DNA of 64,000 nucleotides, from assembly GCA_038502055.1 (NCBI GenBank), contig JAXRKN010000045.1:5044501-5108500 (forward strand), in the 5' to 3' direction. Of this stretch, positions 36,601-47,900 are shown piece after piece. Each line of letters starts with the position of its first letter. The stretch's first letter is position 1. The position numbers and the translations under genes were made by a program. Source of the DNA: Tanytarsus gracilentus. Its lineage: Eukaryota > Arthropoda > Insecta > Diptera > Chironomidae. The notes beneath the pieces are model-generated. The model was not told the origin of the DNA. It did not search any database and was given only the letters and a program-made list of their open reading frames with translations.

Positions 36601-38894
36601 AAATAATTGATATGTACAAAAAAGCAATTTTTAAGTGCCGTTGATATAATTTTAGACATTTAATCGATATATATGAAATATTTTGTGTTAAGCCTTTAAT
36701 ATATTAACTTATGAATTTTTTATTATTCTCCATCTATGTGCAACTTTTGCATCTATTAATTTTTTTGGTGCAGTTAATAAAATTTTATCTATTTCTGGCA
36801 TGGCAGGATGCAAATTCTGAAATTATATCGACTTTATAAAATAAATCAGAGGCGATTTTGAATAAATGTTTTCAACCCTTGATTAAAAAATTATAAAATG
36901 TTTTGTTCTGCGCACTTAAGGATGTGCCAATTTACTGAATATAATTATTTTAAATTTTAGAAATTAAAATATATATTTCGAAGTTCCAAAAATAATTTGA
37001 GACGAAATGAATTTTTAATTTCATAAATTCAAAAATGTTTAATTTATAATTGAAAAAGTCATCTCATAACAATTTTCCTCGTTTTGTGATCCAAATAAAC
37101 AAAAATATCCCCAATAAAATTTAATTTCCTCGTGATTCAATTAAAAAAAACCTAGAAATGCTCACATTCAACACCTTGAACTAAAAAAATTCAATTAAAT
37201 TCTCGTCGACCCAAATTTTTGGATATTTTCCACTCCGGACACCAATTTACGTACCTCAAGGAATTTTGCGACTGTCGTGTCTACAATCATAAGTGGTCGA
37301 TGAATTAAATGGACGACACCATTTTTCACTGGAATATTGCCCAAAACAATTTCGGCCATAACAACGCCAGCGGTGTGTTTTGCATCCCCGATAACTGTGT
37401 TTGATTTAACATAGGCTGGTTGAGGGAAAAATTGAGGTTAATTTTCAATTAATTTCGTTTTGCATAAACTCACTTTTAGATGATTTTCCGTCATTTTGCG
37501 TGAAGAATGTTGCGGTAACTTTCAAATTGTCCTCCATAGCTGCCGTCGCGAATGGATGATCGAGTTTAGCTGAAGACGTGAAAATGACATGATTTGGAAT
37601 CACATGACCGTCAATGACTTTTTTATCAATCAACTCCGGTCGAGGTGGTGGCTACAAAAGAGAAGAAACCATAAAAATCATTTAATGACTCGCAAAAATC
37701 AATTTTACCTTAAAACCTTCCTCAACTGGAATGAAGAAAGTGTGATAGCCATCGGCCTGATAAAGCTTCTCCGACTTATGATACACGACACGTTGATAAA
37801 AGTTACGAACACGATGGGGATTAATGTTGAAAATGTTAGCGTTAACTAGGAATTGATAGGCGTCGGGATTATAGATTTCATTTGAGCCTAGATTTACTGT
37901 TAATGGAGTCAGAATGTCGTCGATGACATGAAGAACCTGTGAATGGAAAGAATGGGGTTGAAAATAATGCGTGAGTGAAATCATTTGGAAGAAAAAAAAA
38001 GTGCTCTTTGGTGAAAGGTCGAGTTCGTGTCGAGCCGAAAGCTTTTTGGCGTATTTGTATTAATCTCTTTTGCGGTGTTTGCGGAAATAAAAGTTTGGGA
38101 GTGGTTTTTGCTTTAAGTTAAAAATCAGGAGGTCGAAAACTCAGGTTTTTAGTAATTTATAAAATTCTTCAGGATTTTTTTATTTAAAACCATTAAAATT
38201 TCACTCTCAGCTCTCAAAAACCAAAAAGCACTTAAACATCTTGAAAATCTTATCGAATATTAATAAGCTGAAACAAAATTATGGCTTGTGTTTTTGGTGT
38301 AATTAACAAACAACTCCCAAATCTCATCACTCAGAGGATAATGCAAAATGCGCGTATTCATTTTGCCGCTATCTTTCTCATTAAGAATTCATTCAATTCC
38401 GCTCATTATAAGTGAAAGTGAAAATTAATTCTGTTTTACATCAACCTTGAGGGAGTGGGACAATCAAACCATTTTTATGATCCTGAGTGTTGCACCCTTT
38501 ATTTAAAGCCATCGTACCTGTTTCTTTCCATTTGGATTCTTTAGCTCAATGTTAGATCTCGATTTTAAAATCATGGCATTGTTAATATAAATCTCTTCAC
38601 CCGTTGGTGTTCTCTTTTTTGTAATGTAGATCGGCGGATTTCCTTCCATGTCCGTTAGCATTTCCGTTTTAAGAGATTCCAATTTGCTTGGTATATTTGC
38701 TGTAGACGAGATAAAAAGTTTAATTTATGCTTCTAAACTAGCAGACACTGCAGTCACTTACTAATATGATATAAAACATTCACTTTGAGATCAGGATAAC
38801 GCTGAAACGCTTGATTCGTTGGAGCGAAAACTGTCGCACCCCGATACTCGAGAGTTGCCTTCGCCGCTGGATCTCGCTCTATTAAATCGGCAAA
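24640..38894 (-). CDS. Fas1: Fasciclin I, GPI-anchored cell adhesion protein (5' exon missing)
   Basis: Exons, minus strand: 38894-38762, 38699-38518, 37936-37709, 37651-37474, 37415-37255, micro-exon 36305-36297, 30489-30338, 29139-29052, 28970-28750, 28670-28508, 28281-28134 and 24836-24640. Phases all match, giving 619 residues of the mature part. The product contains four FAS1 domains, with H1/H2 motifs such as ATVFAPTNQAFQRYP, GYHTFFIPVEEGFK, VTLFAPSNEAWN and RFTYFVPRDRAW, and with GFVHIIDHVLGVP and GIIHVIDRPFVEE at domain ends. The C-terminus has small residues (TATSSS), then a hydrophobic tail (PFMLLLASILMI), a GPI signal. In insects the protein mediates homophilic adhesion of axons. 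The first visible exon begins phase 0 in domain 1 (FADLIERDP), so a signal-peptide exon lies further right, unseen or outside the window. Confidence 0.93.
24837..28133 (-). other. Fas1 last intron, 3.3 kb
   Basis: No exon or RNA recognised. It has degenerate trinucleotide runs of CAT type (about 25581-25603) and GAT type (about 27671-27685). Confidence 0.5.
29140..30337 (-). other. Fas1 intron, 1.2 kb
   Basis: AT-rich with a purine-rich stretch (29670-29850). The reading frames here are not supported by splice sites or homology. Confidence 0.45.
33897..33905 (-). other. Candidate alternative 9-base micro-exon of Fas1
   Basis: TTTATCAAT (Phe-Ile-Asn) is preceded by TTTTTGTGAAG and followed by a strong donor GTAAGTATG. 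It is phase 0 in an intron that is phase 0, so inclusion would add three residues without a frameshift. Alternative micro-exons are known for insect Fasciclin I, but I cannot confirm this one from sequence. Confidence 0.35.
34323..34389. repeat. Perfect 12-bp inverted repeat with 43-base loop
   Basis: GTGCGGACATTT (34323-34334) pairs with AAATGTCCGCAC (34378-34389). The GC-rich stem stands out in A/T-rich intron DNA. Confidence 0.6.
36297..36305 (-). CDS. Fas1: Fas1 9-base micro-exon (SFK)
   Basis: TCTTTCAAG encodes Ser-Phe-Lys, preceded by acceptor CTCAACAG and followed by donor GTAATC. It sits phase 0 between the exon ending VAKFLE and the exon starting EKEDGP. The Drosophila protein as I remember it has SFK at this exact point after FLQ, which is why a 9-base exon is believed. 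The weak pyrimidine tract suggests it may be spliced with assistance or alternatively. Confidence 0.7.
36306..37254 (-). other. Fas1 intron before the micro-exon
   Basis: A/T-rich, about 950 bases; nothing else recognised. Confidence 0.45.
37937..38517 (-). other. Fas1 intron, 0.58 kb
   Basis: A/T-rich intron with no recognisable content. Confidence 0.5.
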
Positions 38895-41800
38895 CTGTGA
38901 ATAGACAAAAATAAGACAATGAAAATACACAAACCCATAATAATCAATTGTTGCAGAGAAAAGTGAGTGAGTGAAGCATTATCAGGCATTACAAGGGATT
39001 ACATTGTTTTATTTTTTCTGATCCTATGTGTATGTGAACAAGATTCGAGACAAAAAAATCGAGGTTTTTCTGCAATCCTTCAAGCGCTCTCGTTGAGCCT
39101 CAATGGGAAATGTTTAGGTGGAGGGAGAAAAAAAATAATCCAGGGTTGGAAATTCCTGAACTTTTTTTATACTTTTAAGGTCAAGTCTGTTTGAATTAAT
39201 AAAAATTTCTCATCAATTTTTACGACACTCCTTTCCTTCTGACTTGTCATTTCACTTTCTTCCATTATTTTATTACTTCAACCCTGTCGACTCTACTCTC
39301 CTCAGATGAGAATCGGTAGCATTATAATGTCAAGCACTAGAGCATTTTATTCTTCCCTCATTTGACCCAACATTTGATGTCAAATGGTTCGCTATCAAAT
39401 CAATTGATTTTATTTCTAATGCAATCGACACGAGACTATAACATATAGAACTTTTTCAATCGTAATCATTTGAAATGATTCTCTTTCCTCCATTCGTTTT
39501 TCCGATAAAAAAATAATTTGCTCTCATCGATATCATCAGTGTGTGTGTACCTGAAAAAGTTTTTCCCCCTTTACATTTCCTCGTAGAAGTAATTTATAAC
39601 TTTAGAAATGTGCGACACTTTTGAATAAATATTTTTAAAAGTTGTAAATTACAATTAATTAATTGCAGTGAATTTAATTCTGCAATAACTGCAATAATCA
39701 AAATGAAAATGTAAAAAAATTTCCATGTCGTATGACTCATATTTTCTAAAGTGTTCTCTTTCAATTGTATAAACACATTGTATCACATTTTATCATCTGA
39801 TAGAGAAACTATAAATAGCACATGTGACATCAACTCGCTGTCGAAAATGAGACAAAAATCGATTCCTCGGAAAATGCACATATCGGAACACAATGAACAT
39901 TGTCAAAATGTGGATACAGAAAATTGTGTCATGTTGGCTGCTGATGATAATGCGGATCGATGGTGTGAGATGAGAAAAAGTTATGTCAAACTGATATTGT
40001 TTTCGATATTTTATTTAATTATCACTAATTGAGCACCGGAAATCAGCAGGACTTTTTCATTTTAACTTTGTTTGTTATTAATTATATGTTGATAAGTAAT
40101 TTTGGCCAAAGGCTATGGATGAACATTGAAAATTGTTGTTGCCGGCACTGATTGAATTGGATTTTCATGCGAATTTTATCTCTCGCTCGCTTTATGTTGG
40201 TTTTATCTAATGAATGGCCATTGATTCGGAACTAGAGCGTAAAATTGGTTTTGTAATCATCTATTGAGAGATAAAATGAGCCTAGAGAGTTGAGCTTTCG
40301 ATGGACATGAGTTGATGGACGTGATTGAGGATTATTTTTTTTTTTGGAAATTTTAGTTATGTTGGTTGGAAAAAATCGATAAATTTGTGAATGTTTTAAA
40401 AAAAATTTAAAAACTAAATTAACTATTCTGATCAAGCCTTCATCATATTAAAACTAACGACACGCTATCAATTTACATCTCCATCCTTTTCAACTCACTT
40501 TATCGCTTCAGTATCACTTTCACACATAATAAACCCCCAATTAAAATGTTCGTTTTGACACTGAGCTGACATTTAAATCACAAACAAGACATCACTCAAG
40601 GTTGGGGGTTGAAATTAAATTTTAATGAACTCAACGTCAAGTTTATAGTTATTTAAAAAAAATTTATTTATCTTGTCAAAATAATTTTAATAAAGTTTCA
40701 TGATTAAATTATTAAAAATGCAAATCATACGAAAAGTTTGTTAAAATTTCGAATTTTTTGCATGAGAAAAATCAATCAATGGTTAAAGAAAATTTCTGCC
40801 GACGATTGCATAATGATAAATATTTTTTTTCGTATGTGATACAAGACAAGAAAGTCTGAAATTGAATTTGTTATCGATAAAACAAGGCACATGGTAAAAA
40901 GTACTTTTCCGTGACTGCGAAATTTTTCCGTCAAGCGCTTTTATATTGTGAATAGGATTTTAATTATGTTGATGCGATATTAAAAAGTTGTGAAATGAAA
41001 AATGATGCAATGGTTGGAAATTTCATAATTTTACTATAGATTTTTTAGCTGTAAAGTGTCCACTCTTTGTTAATTCATATGACAAATGCAAACTTTTTCT
41101 TTTGTTTGTCTTTTTTTCAGCTTACATTAAAAAATTAAAAATTATCAACATTATACGAGAAAAAAAATCTGAGGAAATTTAATTTCCTTTTTGAAACAAG
41201 TCGTTTATTGATTGAAAAATAAAAAAGTTGTTTGATAAATTTGAATGTCTCGGGGATGAGAAATTCAGTGATTTAGAATAATTTTCCTCCCATTCATCTA
41301 ACCACGCACATGTGTGTCGCTTGTATGAGAGAAAATTTGTACAAAAATTATTTTCGAGATTGAGGCTGTAAAGGGTGGCTCAGATAATATGTCATGCATG
41401 AATAAGTAAATATGATGCTCATATCGATAACGCTTAACAAAATTACAAGAAAATAATTTATTTGAACTTGATATGCGAGGGGAAATACTTGAAGTTCATT
41501 CAATCTAAAAATATTCTTTAAAGCGATGAAATTTCATTAAGTTTGCTGATGGGGTTGAAAGAGGGTGTTTGACCCAAAATTTATTAGAGCTTAAAAATTT
41601 GTTTAAGGTGACGAAATTTTTTCAATCATTGAGGAATTTATTACATTATATTTTAAAAAAAATATAACCTTTAAGTTTGAACTTTTTTTTGTGAAACATT
41701 CAATCAAAAGATGCAAAGTTTTGCTGAAAGTTAGACAAGATTATTTTTGCAACCCTTTGATTGTGTGGTCATAAATCAAAACAGGAATATTACAAAATAC

Positions 41801-43574
41801 ACAAATCACTCCTTATCTCGTTTGTGTTACATGAAACATTTTCCTGGTTTAGTTTTCGATGAAAATGTTTCGAAACTAAATTTAATAAAGGATGGTCGAA
41901 AGAGTAAAAATATTTTATGCAGCTCTTTCAAAAAATATTAAGATGAGAGGAAAAATATTTTCAATATTAACAAGTTCTAAAGTTCATGAAGATATTTTAT
42001 AAATCAAACTTTATTAAAATAAATTTTTCAAAGTAAATTTTACATAAAATCACTTTCTCTATAAAATATTTAAAGACTTCATAGAATAAACTCAACCCTT
42101 AAAAGCATCCCATCACAACCTTCAAGAGCTATTTTTATTTGTGTAGCAAATTCCTCTCCGATCCTTTATTAAATCTTTTCGCATACAAAAAAAGGCTCTC
42201 AAAAAAGCATCGAGAAAAAATGGTTTTGGGAAAATACGTTTCAAACTATCTTGCCATCCCAAGAAAAACATTAAGCACATTTCTTTCACTCACGTACATT
42301 AAATTTCTGCTGAGATTGACACTAAACGCCAGTTTGGACAGTCAAAGATATTTAAGCATCCCTCGTTAAAGGAAAGCAAAAATTGATGATGAAAATTCAA
42401 TTTCAGACTTTCATCGCTGATAAAAAAATAAATTTCTAAAATTTTTAGGGTGTTATAAAAAATTAGATTCGAGGGTGAAGTTGAAAAATATGAAATTACG
42501 TCACATAATATCTCGAAAAAATTTCATGTCACATGAAAAAAATCAAGATCAAAGTGCAGCAATTATTTATGCTGACAATTTTCTTCATGTCAATGTTTAT
42601 CTTTTTGCTATCGTTATTTTTATGGCATTGCAAATGAATCTCTGTCATGTTTCACGCACGTAGCATGAAAATTGTACATTTTGAATTTATAACAAACTGC
42701 TCTTTTTTCATATTTTAATATTTTTATGCCCACGCAAAAAAGAGAAATTTTTTGATAACTGCCTAACATAACGACAATGCGGCGTGTGCGATTTTCTAAC
42801 ATCATTCGAAAGAAAATGTTTGTAAAGCAAAAAGAGAAACGGAAAAAAGTAAAATTCCTTTTTAATGATCTTTGCTACTTTGGCAAAAAAGTGACATTGA
42901 CATCAAGAGCATTACCTTCAATTTATTGCTTACAACTTTGTTCATTCTTAAGGTATTTGAAGAATTCAGAACTTAAAATTTCAGGGGTTAAACTCAAAAA
43001 CTTTTTGAAACACGAAAATAATTTTACAAAAATTTAGAATCGTGTTCAAAAACATTTCAATAGCAAATAAAATATCAATGACCCAAAACAAGTCAAACAA
43101 GCCCAAAAATATGCAGAACCCTCAATTGACTTTGAATTTGGCGACATTCTTTAACATTTTCTTCTCTCCATTTTTGCTTTATCCCATTCGCCCTCTCAAT
43201 TTATCGCATTCCCTCACAAAAAAGCAACAGCATCGCATTCCAAATTTTCATTTTCTCTTAAGGCGTAAAAATTGTGTGAAAAATTCAGCCGCGTCATAGC
43301 GGAAATTCAAAAATTATCTCAAAAGCTCATTCTAAACTTTTCATGCGGCTTACAAAGCAGCAAATTTGATTTTAATATGCTGAAGAAAAAAACTTGCCGA
43401 GTCCCTTTTTAACTCTTCAACTCTTCATGCTTTTCAGACAAAATTTTTCAAGTGGATCTCTGTGAATAACGACGAAGGAGAGAAAAACTTTTTATGGTGC
43501 GATGAAATTTGATTTTCAAATGGAACAAAGTGGATTGTGAATAAATCACACAACAAGGTCTCTCTGTGGGCTCA
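38895..43574. other. Non-coding stretch upstream of visible Fas1 exons
   Basis: No exon with consistent splice sites was found. A minus-strand ATG at 39740 opens a hydrophobic run (WKFFYIFILIIAVIAEL), but the only nearby donor is in the wrong phase for Fas1. The stretch may be the first intron of Fas1. Confidence 0.4.
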
Positions 43575-43576
43575 TA

Positions 43577-44924
43577 CCCTTGTGGCACAGAAAAGGAAAA
43601 ATAAAGGAATTTTGATGGAACTTGCATGGAATCTTTCGGAACTTGCATGGAAAAAAATAACTTGACGGAAATTTGAAGGAATTTAATGGAACTTGACGGA
43701 ATTTCAATGGAATTTCTGCGACCACTTTACCGGAAATTTGCGGAATTTGATGGAAAAAAAATCTTAAAATTCATTATTTTTTAAGGAAAATTTTGGAATT
43801 CATTGGAAAAGTATAGAAATTTTTTCATTTTTTTCCACCAAATTTCTTATGGAAATTTTGAATTTTATGGAAAAAATATTCCATAAAATTCGTCAAATTC
43901 CGCTTAAGGAAAGTTTGATTTAAGATTTTTTTCCATCAAAATTCCGTCATGTTCCGTTTAGGAAAAGTTGTGGAATTTTAAGGCAATTTTTTTCCATCAA
44001 AATTCCGTCATGTTCCGTTAAGAAAATTTGTGGAATTTTAACGGAATTTATTTTCCATCAAAATTCCGTATGTTCGTTTAGGAAAATGTGGAATTTTAAC
44101 GGATTTATTTCCATCAAAATTCCGTCATGTTCCGTTTGGGAAAAGTTGTGGAATTTTAAGGAATTTATTTTCATCAAAATTCCGTCATGTTCGTTTAGGA
44201 AAAATGGTAACTTGGGGTTTGTGTTTGGGTTTTCTTAATTGGGATTTATTTCAACCTTTAATTTATTCGTTTTTGTTATTTTTTTAAATTCTTGCCAAAA
44301 ATAATTTAATTTTTTTTGTGGGAGGTAAGGGGGTTAAGGTTCGGTTCGAATCTGTGGAAAAAAAATAAAAATAAATTCAAAGTTGTGAGTGGCTTAAGTT
44401 ACCTTTGGAGTGGCAGAGGGGCGGTGCGAGGTCAATTTTTTTTTTTTCTTTTTTTTTCTTTTTCTTGTTTGTGTTCGTGTAGGTTTCGGAAGTTTTAGAT
44501 TTTGGGTTCATCGGAATTGATAGACCAGAATTCCGACGGAATCTATCAAACCGATGGATCTAGAATTCGATGGACCTTCGAACCAAGGATCCATCGGATC
44601 CTATGGATCCATCGAATTCCGACGGAATCTATCAAATCCGATGGATTCCATGGGATTTCCAATGGTTCCATCGGATTTCTTATGGAATCCATGTTTCAAT
44701 GGTACTGGATTCCATCGGAATTCTTATGGATTCCATCGAATTCCGTTTTATTTCCATTAAAATTCCCATGTACGTAAATATTTACGTACGTTTTTTCATT
44801 TCCGATGGAAATTTTGATGGAAGAATTGTACCATTTTGCCCCTTTTTCCAACGGAATTTTTCCGTCAAGTTCCACCAAAATTCCAGTAAAGTTCCTACAT
44901 TTTTCCTTTTCTGTGCTACAAGGG
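43577..44924. mobile_element. 1.35-kb TA-flanked inverted-repeat element with repetitive interior
   Basis: Ends CCCTTGTGGCACAGAAAAGG (43577) and the inverse of CCCTTGTAGCACAGAAAAGG (44924) match at 19 of 20 bases and remain similar for about 50 bases. TA flanks both ends (43575-43576, 44925-44926), as in Tc1/mariner insertions. The interior holds about five roughly 60-base repeats built on ATCAAAATTCCGTCATGTTC (43915-44215), a unique A/T segment (44215-44500), a zone of GGATCCATCGG-like repeats (44510-44760) and a 20-bp palindrome (44770-44789). No transposase is present, so it is non-autonomous. Confidence 0.8.
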
Positions 44925-44926
44925 TA

Positions 44927-47900
44927 TAAGGATAAAAAAAGAGTTGTTGAAAGTTTTTGAAGAGTCGTTTTTTGTCATTTTAGGAAATTCATGTGGGAAT
45001 TGTTTTAAGACTGTGAAAAATATGAAGGAAAAATGTGCATATAAAGTTAGAATTTTACTAAATTAAAAAATTGAAGGTTCGAATCCTAAATAAGGCCTTT
45101 ACTATATTTTATCCCTGATTTTATCTCTCATTTTTTTATGAAAATTTAAATAATTTTTTAATTTTTTCAAGTAAAAAAGTTCAAATTACATTTTACTCAA
45201 CATTTTCCTTAAACTTAACTCCATTTTTTGTCCCCTCGCAGTCTCTACTACACCATAAAAAGTCGCTCGATTGCAAAATAACACACTCTAAAAAGTAATG
45301 CGGGAGCAATTCAAGCTCATTTTAAAAAGAAATCCTTAACTTGGCTCCTTTTGATGTGCTCGACACGATGTGTGCTCGTAAGGCGTCGCCGAAAAATAAT
45401 TTTGTTCATGCCGTTTGCGTTGCTCCGTTCATAAAAATTAATGACACAGCTTCGGATTTAAACATGAGAGTGAGATTGTTATGATACGACATTCGGGGGT
45501 TGCCTTTAATAAGAATAAATTTACTGCCGACATTTGCAGAAAAATCACGAATCTGAATTTTGTGTGTTATTATGAAGATGAAAGTGGCATCATAATGTGT
45601 TAATCTAATCATGATGAAAATTCTCCGTCTAAAGATGAAAAGAATTCATGAATTCAATTAATTATTTTCAAAGTGTCACGGAAAAATTTTCCGCTCATGC
45701 CGCGTGTTTTGCAACTGAGCTCGCTCGTGCTGTGAGGGGTTGAAAAATTATTCTCTCAACTACTCGCATGAAGCATAAACATAAATAAACCATGAATGGG
45801 TATTTCAATAAAATTGAACCGAGATGCCAATAAAATCTTGCTTTATAGTGATGCGCAAATCGAAATGAATACATCTCAAATTGAAGGCGATCAACATTAA
45901 AGATTCATCAAAGAGATTGAGTTGGTTTTGTGTGCAAGAAGGGAATGGAAATTAGGTTAACGTCATTTATTGATTTTTAGAGATTTAAGAATTTAAAAAA
46001 TAAATTTTTGACCATCCCTTGGCAACTTCTACCTCCATGAATTCGAAAAGAGCATTTAATAAATTATTCATCCTAAGTGAAATTTAAGATTTCTATCAAA
46101 AAGGGTTCCTCTCACACACACATACACACACAAATCTCTTTTGTTATCCTTACCACTTACAAATTCCTCAGATTTGGCTTGAAATATGACACGATAAGGG
46201 CCACTCTAGAAAACATATTTTACCCGTTCTGTTTTCATCTCGCTCAGATTAATTGATTCAGCAAAAATGAACGATGTGTGCATTAAATATGAGGGCCATA
46301 AAATGCCTTAAGTTGAATCTCAAACATATCTGAAAATGTGTGTGCCTATTGCGTGCGAAATGTGTCTCTAATTCTCTGCTGAGCTCATTCATTTTGTTCA
46401 ACACCTAACGTTCAGTTTAATTACAAATAGAAATTCCCAGTAGGGAAATAAAGGTGGACGTTTTGAGGACGATTTTGACAGATAATTTAGTTGATGGACA
46501 CAAAAATAATGAAAGGAAATTTATTTTAGACAGTAAAGTTTTCACAAGATATTTGCTGTACACGATTATGCAGTTTTTGTCCTCTTTGATTCATTTATTA
46601 AATTCGTAAATATTTTGGTTTCAATCCCAAAATTCACTAAATTTCACTTCTAATTAAATTACTTTCAATATCGAATCACCATCTGGGTCAACAAATACAA
46701 TAAAATTCTAATATAAATATCCTTTTTATCGTTCACCCTTTACAACCTCCATGTATGCTTATGCACTCATTCTCACAATTACTCTTTTCGTTGGCTAAAA
46801 ATAAAAATTGATAAAGACTGTAATCTAAATGTTTGCGTGCGTGTGAGACTCATTTTCTTTGGCAATATTTCCATTTCTTTCGCATTTCATTGCTTTTCCA
46901 ATTTCTTTTATTCGTTCTCAAGGGCGAGCTCGTAAGTCGGCGAAGCGATTTTATTTATTCGACTATGGCAATTAATTAAAGTCTTTTTACCATCGTCTCA
47001 ACCACACTCGAAATATTTTTGTATCTTTCTCTCTCCTCGTAATAAATTCATTTATCACGGCAGCTAATCTCCACTTGCGCTTGCCATTCACGAATAATTT
47101 TGCTGTATTGTATAAGGAGGAAAAGTCCCACGAGGACATGAAATCATAATGACATAGTCCGTTTCCATAATCCTTAATAATAATTTATAATTCACTTCAA
47201 GTCACATACAACAGTTATACAGCGGGAGGGTGGGGACGGAAATATTTTGTCAAGTAGCCCGATGAACGATAAAAATCCGAAATGACTTTTTTATATAGCG
47301 AGAAAAATTATTTTAGGAATTTGTTTGAGTTGTGGGAAGTGATTGAGGATTAAAATAAGGGTGGAGGGTGAGGACATAATTGTGGGGAATAATTTTGTGT
47401 ATTTTTCAAGAATGATTTAATTTTTAATTGACGATAAAAAAATTGTTTCAATGAAATATAAAAATATTTTTATCAAACCTCTTCAAACAACCCAAAAAAA
47501 GGTACAATAACATTTTAATTTCAAAAGCAAATTGTCACTAAATAAAAGGTGAAATGTGATGAATTAATCAGCGCGTGTTGCCCCGCTTACAAATTTCCAC
47601 TAAATTAATTGCTTTATTCATTTAGACATTTTACAACACATTCTCTGCATTAGATAGTCACTATGCCGCCCGTTAATTTGGCACACATTGAACGGAAACT
47701 CGCAGAAAATGATAATTTTCATGGTTTAGTGAATTTTCGGAGCAAATTTACAGTTCAATGTGCTGCGATTCGTATACACAGCTCAATTGGAACCGTTTTA
47801 TCTGTGGCAAATTGAAATTGCGACAGTAATTTCATTTTAACCTTAGTCAAGTGTCAGCAATTTGTTAAAATGACATTTTTTGTTGTGTCGTCGAATGTCA

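Noticed and set aside
39640..39740. Minus-strand ATG with signal-like hydrophobic run as the first exon of Fas1
   Set aside because: The nearest GT (in AATTGTAATT) is phase 1, whereas the first visible Fas1 exon begins phase 0. The residues after the hydrophobic run do not resemble Fasciclin I.
44502..44929. Overlapping frames with repeated Asp-Gly-Ile/Ser-Asp-Gly pattern
   Set aside because: They are translations of the GGATCCATCGG-type repeats in the TA-flanked element, open in several frames.
46140..46200. Exon-like segment before GTAAGTGGTAAGG on the minus strand
   Set aside because: In the phase needed for Fas1 a stop codon lies close upstream with no ATG after it.
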